Shown here piece by piece: positions 1 through 5,894 of a DNA stretch of 5,913 bases. The DNA comes from Fischerella sp. (lineage in GTDB: Bacteria > Cyanobacteriota > Cyanobacteriia > Cyanobacteriales > Nostocaceae). The notes under the pieces were generated by a model. The model was not told the origin of the DNA and ran no database searches. It saw only the letters and a list, made by a program, of their open reading frames with translations. The stretch covers positions 1 to 5,913 of the forward strand of contig JANZYY010000328.1 in the NCBI GenBank assembly GCA_026419705.1. Direction: 5' to 3'. Position 1 is the stretch's first letter. The number at the start of each line of letters is the position of its first letter. The translations under genes were made by a program, and so were the position numbers.

Positions 1-830
1 GGTTAATTCAATCAGTCGAGACACAGTTAAATACCAATCAAATCAAAAATTTAGTTTTTGTGCTGAATGGTCGATTGCAAAAAGTGCCGATGGCAGCCCT
101 ATACAATGGTCAACAGTATCTGATCGAAAAATATGGCGTTGCTTTGGTACCAAGCCTGCAACTGATAGATCCAAAACTACTCAAGCGAGAAAAAATCAAA
201 GTTTTAGCTGCTGGAGTCAGCAAGCAAATTCAAATTCAAGGAGAAATTTTCCCTGCATTGGTGAATGTACCAAAAGAATTAGACGAAATTAAAGAAGCTT
301 TTCCTAGTTCTTTAAAGCTTCTCAATCAAGAGTTCACCACTCAAACTATCCAAAACCAGCTCAAAGAGAATTTCCCTGTTGTTCACCTAGCAACTCACGG
401 TTTATTCAGTTCTAATCCCCAAAAGAATTTTATCATTACAGGCGATGGCAAAAGTATTAGCATTAACGAGTTGAGCAATTTATTAAGAAAACAAGAGAGT
501 AATTTGGAATTACTGGTGCTAAGCGCATGTGAAACTGCTACTGGTGATGAACGAGCAATGTTAGGTTTGGCGGGAACAGCTGTACGTTCTGGTGCGCGCA
601 GTACTCTTGCTACTCTCTGGCCTGTGAGTGACGCTTCTACCGCTCGACTTATGGGTGAATTCTATAAAGAATTGACAAAACCAGGAGTGAAAAAACTTAA
701 CGCTCTTAGGACCGCCCAATTGTCACAGATCAAGTCTCTGCGGAGTAAGCCGCTATTTGATGAATTGAAGTCTTTACCTCCCCATCCTTATTTTTGGGCT
801 TCTTATGTTTTGGTAGGTAATTGGCAATAA
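1..830 (+). CDS. CHAT-domain protein (caspase-like), 5'-truncated
   Basis: This is the C-terminal part of a CHAT-domain protein. The reading frame (first full codon at base 3) is open to the window edge. Upstream residues reading LVFVLNGRLQKVPMAALYNG are typical CHAT sequence, so the GTG at 60 is an internal valine and not the start. The motif LATHG (387-401) carries the presumed catalytic His (codon 396-398). SACET carries the presumed catalytic Cys (codon 528-530), 44 residues later, as in caspase-fold peptidases. Further CHAT hallmarks are GLAGTAVRSGARSTLATLWPVSD and a C-terminal HPYFWASYVLVGNW, and the TAA stop follows directly, so the domain is complete at its 3' side. Cyanobacterial relatives often carry TPR repeats upstream of this domain; that part, if present, is outside the window. 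Both catalytic residues are present, so protease activity is plausible, but the substrate is unknown. The gene converges on the chemoreceptor gene 112 bp downstream. Confidence 0.93.
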   Translation, partial: LIQSVETQLNTNQIKNLVFVLNGRLQKVPMAALYNGQQYLIEKYGVALVPSLQLIDPKLLKREKIKVLAAGVSKQIQIQGEIFPALVNVPKELDEIKEAFPSSLKLLNQEFTTQTIQNQLKENFPVVHLATHGLFSSNPQKNFIITGDGKSISINELSNLLRKQESNLELLVLSACETATGDERAMLGLAGTAVRSGARSTLATLWPVSDASTARLMGEFYKELTKPGVKKLNALRTAQLSQIKSLRSKPLFDELKSLPPHPYFWASYVLVGNWQ

Positions 831-883
831 AGTCTGAGTAGATCGGTTCTCTGGAGTTCTTGTGACCAGATTCAAGGGTGGTG

Positions 884-902
884 AAGAGGGTTTGGAGACT
901 CT
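884..902 (+). repeat. left copy of an inverted 19-bp motif flanking the chemoreceptor gene
   Basis: AAGAGGGTTTGGAGACTCT matches the reverse complement of 4070-4088 at 17 of 19 positions. Weaker similarity extends outward through TGGTG and a TTCAA/TTGAA block. Two copies about 3.2 kb apart in opposite orientation enclose the chemoreceptor gene. Its origin is unknown: it may be a dispersed genomic repeat or the trace of a rearrangement. No target-site duplication is visible outside the pair. Confidence 0.5.
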
Positions 903-910
903 ACCTGGTG

Positions 911-942
911 GCTGTTGCAAGAGACGCAACAGCGCGTCTCTA
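911..942. repeat. interleaved palindromic repeat (GTAGAGACG-type) between convergent genes
   Basis: Two perfect inverted repeats overlap here. GCTGTTGC (911-918) pairs with GCAACAGC (926-933) across a 7-nt loop. GAGACGC (921-927) pairs with GCGTCTC (934-940) across a 6-nt loop. The arms are interleaved in the order A-B-A'-B' and share bases 926-927, so the full stems are mutually exclusive. On the minus strand the unit starts GTAGAGACGC and its first G (943) is the last base of the chemoreceptor TAG stop. Repeats with a GTAGAGACG core are, to my knowledge, common between genes in filamentous cyanobacteria. The position between two convergent stops would suit a role in 3'-end formation or mRNA protection, but there is no T-run, so it is not a standard intrinsic terminator. 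Confidence 0.75.
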
Positions 943-3906
943 CTAATTCACCTTAAATATTTCCACAGTTTCCTTTAACTGCTGAGAAATTTTCACCGTT
1001 TGTTGCAAAGATTTGGAAACTTGCATCGATGAGTTGCTGGTTTGCTTGGAGGTGGCGGCGATTTTTTTGATTAATTCGCTGACGGTTTGCGATGTCTGCA
1101 CTGCATACACGGTAGCAGTAGAAATTGACTGGATCAAGGCATCAATTTGCCGGGAGACTTCCAAAATTTGACTGAGGCTATGCTTGGCATCCTCGACCAG
1201 ACCCGTTCCTTTTGCTACTTCGGTAACTCCTAACAGTATTGCTGCTACAACTTCGTTGGTTTCCTGCTGAATATTTTTGACAATTTCTTCAATTTCTTTA
1301 GTGGCGAGTGCCGATCGCGCTGCTAGTTCGCCCACTTCTTCTGAAACGACGATAAAACCTTGACCTTCTTCATGTACACGCGCTGCTTCAATACCTGCAT
1401 TGATGGCAAGCAAGTTAGTTTGCATGGAAATCTGTTTAATTAATGTGACAACACGAGAAATTTCTTGTGTAGATTCTCCCAAACGCTTGACTTTTTTAGC
1501 TGTGTCACCTACAACTTGCCGCAAATAGGAAATGTTTTTCACTATTGTATCTATTGCTTCTCCACTCTTGGTAGCAGTGTTCGTGACTGTGTTAGCAATT
1601 TGTGCAGCTTGTTGAGCACTAGCAGCTACTGCTTGCATCGCTGAGGTCATTTGAGCGACAGCATCCAAGATACGATTAATTTCGGTAGTTTGTGTGAGTG
1701 ATTCTTGTACAAGATAGCAGATCGCTGTCTCGTTGCAGCTAATTGCCTCGTTTAATTGTATCGCTGATACTTTCACTTTCGCGATCGTGTCCCGCAGGCT
1801 TTCAACAATAGAGTTGAAAAAGTCAGCGACAGTACCAATTTCCCCTTCACTCACATCTGCACGCACCGTCAAATCACCTCGGGCTGCACCTTCAACACGA
1901 TCCAGCAATTCTATCAGTTGAGTAGTTTGTTGGCTTGGTTTTTGTTGCTGTCCCTCCAGGAAAATTGTTTCTGTGCTTTGACGACAACCTTGTTCTATTT
2001 GTTGATTCAATTGTGCCTGCTCGAGAGCATAACCAGTTTGAATAGCTATCTGTTTAAACAAATTAATTTCTGGCTTTCGCCAAGAGCGATCGCTCGAACA
2101 TTGATGAGCAACTAATAAGCCATATAGCTTTTTGTTAAAGAAAACAGGTGCTAGTAAATATGCCTTGACCCCCAGTGCTTCAAGTTGCTGGAAATAAGCA
2201 TGACTAAAGTTCTGTTCATAAATATTGTCAACCACTTTGACAGTACCTATTTGTAAATCCTCAGAATACTCTTCAGCTAGAAAAGGGTCGGAATCTTTTG
2301 CTCCAAAAGCTGCTGAACAAGAGTATTCAATAGATTCAGCAATCATCTTTCCTTGCCAATGTTCATCCAAATAATAGAAAAGAACTCGGTCAACTTGGAG
2401 AACATCTCGCGTCTTAGATACTGCTGTTTTCAAGATTTTTTCACTATGAAATACTTCCCGGATTTGAGCAGTAATTTCATGAATTTGCAGCGCCAGTTTT
2501 GCCTCATGCTCTTGATGGCGGGTTTGTTCTATAATTTTGTCTGCCATTGTGTTAAAACCAATAGCTAATTGACCAATTTCATCGTTAGCGAAAACTTCAG
2601 CCCAACAAGAGCGATCGCCTGTGGTAAATTTTTGAGCAGCTTCCAGTAAATTTTTGACTGGTTTAATCATTGCCCGCCTAAACATCAACGCCCAGATAGC
2701 AATCAAAAACACTGCTATCACAATCATAAAAGCTTGTAAGATCAAGTTTTGTGTTAACAAAGTATTGAGAGTTGTTTCAGGCGTTCCCCGCACTAAAATT
2801 GCTCTTGGCTGGGTGTCATTCACGACTGTAGGTCCATCAGCTTCTTCAATAATTTGATTGGGTAAAGCCTTGGCTGCCATTGCGTAAGCTTGATTACCTA
2901 TAATTATGCGTTCTGCTACTATCGTGCCAGCATCGGCTTGGGTCGCTGCTGATAGTAAAGATAAACCTGCTGGTGGTAACTCTACATTTGGTTGACTCTG
3001 ATGGAAGTTTTCTGACTGAGTTTGTAACAGAGATGTTGCAAGAGCGAATTCTCCGCTGGGTTTGCGTAGATAAACAGCACTATACCCTCCCCCAGTCGCT
3101 TGCAGCGTTGCTCTGGCGATCGCGTCTTTGCTATTTACAATGTTACCAACTACTAAAGCCGCGATCGCTGCTTTTGTGCTTGGGTGTTTCACAGGTATGA
3201 CTGCATAACGAATTAAGGCATCTTGTTTACTAGAACTAGCCGCTAAATGCGGAGATTCTTGATTCAATTCTGACCGACTAACAATCCTATTAGCTTTAAT
3301 TTGTTGATGATTTTTGAGCGCTTCTCTGACTAAATCACCAGGATGAAAAATTTTTCCTTTACGACCGAAATCAGAACTATCAATAATTTTTAAATCTTTG
3401 CCAACCAAGGCGACATACTCTATTTTTGTATCCTTGACTTTCTTTTTAAGAATTCGCTGCACTTCTAATTGCAAATCCTGACTTAAAGCTTGACCATAAT
3501 TATGGAGGATAGCTGCTTGCAAGATCGCAGGATTATCTGAATTTTCCTGCACCACTGCACTCATTTGGTTGAATTTGTGATTGTAATTAATATCTGTAAT
3601 TTTTAATTCTGATTTGGCTTGCTCTAGTAACTGGGTTCGCGCTCCTTGAGTAATAATTAATATGGCTCCAATGCCAACTCCCAAAATTGATAGCAATTCA
3701 CAAGCAACTAAGCCTACTAGTTGTTTGCGACTAATAGAAAGATTATCAAACCACTGCAATAAAGATTTTTTGGTTTGACTCGGAGCAATACCATCTTGAT
3801 TTGGTGGTGGAGCTTGAGAATCATCCATCATTAATTTGTATACAGATTGCGGAGGTGTAAAATTAGAATTACTACCTTTGCTAACATCGTTAAATCTATA
3901 ATTCAT
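943..3906 (-). CDS. transmembrane methyl-accepting chemotaxis protein with GAF domain
   Basis: A complete 987-residue chemoreceptor that would relay a stimulus through CheW/CheA to motility, probably type IV pilus taxis in a cyanobacterium. Domains in order: a cytoplasmic N-tail (1-60), TM1 (about 63-86), an extracytoplasmic sensor of about 300 residues (87-386, long enough for a double-Cache-like module, not proven), TM2 (about 387-409), HAMP (about 410-463, with DEIGQLAIGFNTMA), GAF (about 487-632), a second HAMP-like segment (about 662-715, with GEIGTVADFFNSIV), and the coiled-coil signalling domain (about 745-985). The hairpin tip QTNLLAINAGIEAARVHEEGQGF lies near 829-851. The GAF resembles cyanobacteriochrome GAFs but lacks their chromophore cysteines. 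There is no C-terminal NWETF-type tether; the protein ends FKVN. The ATG at 3906-3904 is preceded by AGAGGA seven bases upstream, which supports this start. No che genes are adjacent, and the upstream neighbour is divergent, so it is probably transcribed alone. Confidence 0.96.
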   Translation of the reverse strand: MNYRFNDVSKGSNSNFTPPQSVYKLMMDDSQAPPPNQDGIAPSQTKKSLLQWFDNLSISRKQLVGLVACELLSILGVGIGAILIITQGARTQLLEQAKSELKITDINYNHKFNQMSAVVQENSDNPAILQAAILHNYGQALSQDLQLEVQRILKKKVKDTKIEYVALVGKDLKIIDSSDFGRKGKIFHPGDLVREALKNHQQIKANRIVSRSELNQESPHLAASSSKQDALIRYAVIPVKHPSTKAAIAALVVGNIVNSKDAIARATLQATGGGYSAVYLRKPSGEFALATSLLQTQSENFHQSQPNVELPPAGLSLLSAATQADAGTIVAERIIIGNQAYAMAAKALPNQIIEEADGPTVVNDTQPRAILVRGTPETTLNTLLTQNLILQAFMIVIAVFLIAIWALMFRRAMIKPVKNLLEAAQKFTTGDRSCWAEVFANDEIGQLAIGFNTMADKIIEQTRHQEHEAKLALQIHEITAQIREVFHSEKILKTAVSKTRDVLQVDRVLFYYLDEHWQGKMIAESIEYSCSAAFGAKDSDPFLAEEYSEDLQIGTVKVVDNIYEQNFSHAYFQQLEALGVKAYLLAPVFFNKKLYGLLVAHQCSSDRSWRKPEINLFKQIAIQTGYALEQAQLNQQIEQGCRQSTETIFLEGQQQKPSQQTTQLIELLDRVEGAARGDLTVRADVSEGEIGTVADFFNSIVESLRDTIAKVKVSAIQLNEAISCNETAICYLVQESLTQTTEINRILDAVAQMTSAMQAVAASAQQAAQIANTVTNTATKSGEAIDTIVKNISYLRQVVGDTAKKVKRLGESTQEISRVVTLIKQISMQTNLLAINAGIEAARVHEEGQGFIVVSEEVGELAARSALATKEIEEIVKNIQQETNEVVAAILLGVTEVAKGTGLVEDAKHSLSQILEVSRQIDALIQSISTATVYAVQTSQTVSELIKKIAATSKQTSNSSMQVSKSLQQTVKISQQLKETVEIFKVN

Positions 3907-3913
3907 ACGCTAA

Positions 3914-3919
3914 TCCTCT
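3914..3919 (-). promoter_or_regulatory. Shine-Dalgarno site of the chemoreceptor gene
   Basis: On the minus strand AGAGGA lies 7 bases before the ATG at 3906-3904. It favours this start over the in-frame Met-Met pair at residues 26-27, for which the N-terminal tail would be lost. Confidence 0.65.
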
Positions 3920-4069
3920 GGATGAAAAATTTTTATTTTTAAAGAATAACTGCAAACGAATTATGAAACACTTTTCGCCTGTCGCATATTTTCTCAAATA
4001 GGTGAAGGGAATAGAACTAATTTTATGTAGTTATTTATACAAAAATTTGTTTTGCTCTCATTTGCATGC

Positions 4070-4088
4070 AGAGTCTCCCCACCCTCTT
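4070..4088 (-). repeat. right copy of an inverted 19-bp motif flanking the chemoreceptor gene
   Basis: Read on the minus strand this is AAGAGGGTGGGGAGACTCT. It differs from the copy at 884-902 only at two central positions (GG for TT), and similarity continues outward past a one-base gap. It sits about 160 bp upstream of the chemoreceptor start. Confidence 0.5.
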
Positions 4089-4143
4089 ACCAGGTTCAAC
4101 TTAGTACTCCACCAAACCAAAATTACTGGATAAGTATTATTTG

Positions 4144-4175
4144 TAGCTAGCGCTTCAGCGCGAAAGCGCCAACTA
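4144..4175 (-). repeat. hairpin-forming repeat, 12-bp stem with 8-nt loop
   Basis: The arms are TAGCTAGCGCTT (4144-4155) and AAGCGCCAACTA (4164-4175) around the loop 4156-4163. As plus-strand RNA there are two A-C mismatches. As minus-strand RNA both become G-U wobbles, giving an uninterrupted 12-bp stem, so the minus strand is the better folded form. Its high GC content contrasts with the AT-rich surroundings, as expected of a dispersed small repeat. No T-run follows on the minus strand that would make it a clear terminator. Confidence 0.6.
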
Positions 4176-4472
4176 TAAACCCTGCAAAGTTGCTTTGGCA
4201 AACCACTAGTGAGAGTAAAATCTCTGATTCTCTAAGAATGGTGTGGGATATCAGATAAATACCTCTTAAACCCTACCTGTTGTGGGAGGAGTTTTGAGAT
4301 AATTACGGGTACTCAAGCAGACATGATATTATACCAAGACTTAGCGAATATCAATAAGAGTATTATTATACAAATCCTGCTTGCTGCTGAGGAGAGACTT
4401 TGTTGTTTAGATACATAGTCCAGTTGGGTCTGTTAAATTTTGTTGACAAATCAAATATTGGTACGAAATTCG

Positions 4473-4495
4473 GTTAAAACCATTAATTGGTTAAC
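4473..4495. promoter_or_regulatory. imperfect dyad, possible regulator binding site
   Basis: GTTAAAACCA and TGGTTAAC form an inverted repeat around a 5-base centre, with two extra A residues in the left arm. It lies about 500 bp before sucrose synthase, and a TTGACA hexamer at 4443-4448 is nearby without a good -10 at the usual spacing. In AT-rich DNA such a dyad can arise by chance. Confidence 0.2.
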
Positions 4496-4767
4496 AAATT
4501 GAGTCTGAAAATAGCCTAAATATTAAGACCCAGGCTGTACAATTCAAGTTTGATATAGAAAACTTGTAAATGGTTCCAGTCATTCTTGGTGGGCTTGATT
4601 GCACTTGATTCACAGGTGGTTGTTGGTGCTATTTACAAAGGGTGCAAGAAGTCAGTGGCTACTAACTGTAAATGCGAATGTCAAAACCTAGAGAAAGCGA
4701 CATTCAACTACAAGAAAAATTTTCAGGAAAGATCCTGGCAGGGTGATTATTAGGCAGGTATGTGTTT

Positions 4768-4784
4768 GGAATTATAACAATTCC
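4768..4784 (+). promoter_or_regulatory. perfect dyad enclosing a -10-like hexamer, candidate susA promoter/operator
   Basis: GGAATT and AATTCC form a perfect 6-bp inverted repeat around ATAAC. The overlapping hexamer TATAAC (4773-4778) is one base from the sigma-70-type -10 consensus. The -35 region 17 bases upstream (TTAGGC) is poor, so any promoter here would be activator-dependent. Transcription would begin near 4785 and leave a leader of roughly 210 bases before sucrose synthase. This is inference from sequence only. Confidence 0.25.
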
Positions 4785-4810
4785 TGTCAACCAAAAATGT
4801 CCGAGGAAAG

Positions 4811-4860
4811 GGTAGGTTTGAAAGGATTATTTAATTCCTTTAGCCTTGCCTTTTATTGTT
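4811..4860 (+). terminator. leader hairpin followed by T-rich run, possible attenuator or terminator
   Basis: Bases 4811-4850 can fold into a long hairpin. An upper stem AAAGGA/TCCTTT (4821-4826 with 4836-4841, 9-nt loop) continues into a lower stem pairing 4811-4819 with 4842-4850, with one bulged G, one mismatch and a few G-U pairs. TTTTATTGTT (4851-4860) follows at once. The arrangement matches a weak intrinsic terminator on the plus strand, about 140 bp before the sucrose synthase start. It could attenuate susA or end an unseen upstream transcript. Confidence 0.3.
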
Positions 4861-4986
4861 ATGGCTGCTAAGATGAATATTTTTTCTGTGCTCAAGATAG
4901 GGATTGTTACTTGCGTGATGAACCCTGGTATTCTGTTGTCTTTTGAATTCACAATCTAGACAAAAAATCTCGATTATTTGTGGACG

Positions 4987-4992
4987 AAGGAG
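4987..4992 (+). promoter_or_regulatory. Shine-Dalgarno site of sucrose synthase
   Basis: AAGGAG ends five bases before the ATG at 4998. An in-frame GTG at 4992-4994 overlaps the last base of this site and so cannot use it, which decides for the ATG. Confidence 0.75.
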
Positions 4993-4997
4993 TGTTA

Positions 4998-5894
4998 ATG
5001 ATTGATTTAATTCAAGATGTTTTGAACGGCGATGAAAAAAAGAATTTACGTCAGTTCGCCAGTCTGTTACGCCAGTCAGAAAAAAGGTATTTGTTACGCA
5101 ACGAAATTCTGAATATTTTCCACGATTACTGCAAACAACAAGAAAATTACAAGCACCTCTATCACAACTCTTACTTGAGTAAATTGGTTTATTTTACTCA
5201 AGAAATTATTTTAGATTCTGAAAGCCTTTGCCTGGTGATCCGCCCTCAAATTGCTACTCAACAAGCATATCGATTGTTAGACGATCTCACAGTAGAATCA
5301 GTGAGCATCCAAGAGTTACTAGACTTACGCGATCGCCTTGTTAACCGGTATCATCCTCAAGAAGGCGACGTGTTGAAAATAGATTTTCAACCTTTCTATG
5401 ACTATTCCCCAATCATCCGCGATCCGAAAAATATCGGTAAGGGTGTAGCTTTCCTGAATCGCTACTTGTCCAGCAAATTATTTTACGATCGCCGTCAGTG
5501 GCAAGATGCTCTGTTCAATTTTCTGCATCTGCACCACTATAAAGGCTATCAACTGCTGATTAGCGATCGCATTCAGACTCAGCAGCAGTTATCTAACTGT
5601 GTGAAGCAAGCCTTAACCCTGCTAGCCAAATACCCCGCCGATACACCTTACGAAAACTTCCGGTGGGAATTGCAGAATCTTGGTTTTGAACCTGGTTGGG
5701 GAAACACCGCTGCTCGCGTACACCAAAGTCTGGAAATGCTCGATCAGTTGATAGATTCCCCAGACAATCAAGTGCTAGAAGCCTTTCTTTCCCAGATACC
5801 GATGATTTTCCGGATACTTCTGGTATCACCCCACGGTTGGTTTGGACAAGAAGGAGTGTTAGGAAGACCAGATACAGGGGGACAGGTGGTCTAC
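4998..5894 (+). CDS. susA: sucrose synthase, N-terminal 299 residues (3' end missing)
   Basis: Sucrose synthase is a GT-B, GT4-family enzyme that reversibly converts sucrose and NDP into NDP-glucose and fructose. In heterocyst-forming cyanobacteria it mainly cleaves sucrose and links it to glycogen and nitrogen fixation. The N-terminal regulatory region is complete: LLRNEILNIFHDYC near 32-45, FTQEIILDSESLCLVIRPQIA, ELLDLRDRLVNRYHP, DFQPFYDYSPIIRDPKNIGKGVAFLNRYLSSKLF, and GFEPGWGNTAARV. The catalytic domain begins near 267 (IPMIFRILLVSPHGWFGQEGVLG) and breaks off within RPDTGGQVVY, the conserved glycine-rich loop. GGQVVY together with the long N-terminal region separates it from sucrose-phosphate synthase. 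Family members are about 800 residues, so more than 60 percent is missing. The open frame runs on to the window end, but the six codons after Tyr299 come from adapter sequence. AAGGAG five bases before the ATG supports the start. Confidence 0.95.

Larger units (their letters stand above)
3907..4997. other. long intergenic region between divergent chemoreceptor and sucrose synthase genes
   Basis: About 1.1 kb with no convincing protein gene on either strand. It must contain the promoters of both flanking genes. Contents seen: the right copy of the flanking inverted motif (4070-4088), a hairpin repeat (4144-4175), a dyad GTTAAAACCA/TGGTTAAC (4473-4482 and 4488-4495), a tandem CTTGATT pair with 10-bp period (4594-4610), a small CAGGA/TCCTG hairpin (4724-4737), a GGAATT/AATTCC dyad (4768-4784), and a leader hairpin with a T-rich tail (4811-4860). 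A CATAAT hexamer on the minus strand (3965-3960) could be a -10 for the chemoreceptor gene, but no good -35 accompanies it. The length would also allow a small RNA gene, but I cannot identify one. Confidence 0.7.

Noticed and set aside
60..62. GTG at 60 as the start of the CHAT gene
   Set aside because: The frame is open upstream to the window edge and the upstream residues continue the CHAT domain, so the start lies outside the window.
848..870. TCTGG/CCAGA hairpin after the CHAT gene as a terminator
   Set aside because: A 5-bp stem with an 11-base loop and no T-run is too weak to call.
1733..3200. Five plus-strand open frames of 62-75 codons at 1733, 1918, 2353, 2654 and 2973
   Set aside because: All lie antisense within the chemoreceptor gene, whose frame is continuous with recognisable domains throughout. 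They resemble no known protein and look like shadows.
884..4088. Composite transposon carrying the chemoreceptor
   Set aside because: There is no transposase, no target-site duplication, and the inverted motif is short and imperfect. It is reported only as a repeat pair.
4672..4746. 24-codon frame beginning MRMSKPRESDIQ
   Set aside because: It has no ribosome binding site, is very short, and its 3' part coincides with a small hairpin. Not supportable as a gene.
4861..4959. 32-codon hydrophobic frame beginning MAAKMNIFSVLKIG in the susA leader
   Set aside because: No Shine-Dalgarno site precedes the ATG, only a T-rich run. It could be an upstream ORF, but nothing beyond its length supports translation.
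4300..4997. NtcA-type operator (GTA-N8-TAC) upstream of susA
   Set aside because: I checked each GTA in this stretch and none is followed by TAC at the required spacing.
5593..5829. Minus-strand open frame of 78 codons
   Set aside because: It is antisense to sucrose synthase, which is well conserved in sequence over this stretch, and has no family features.
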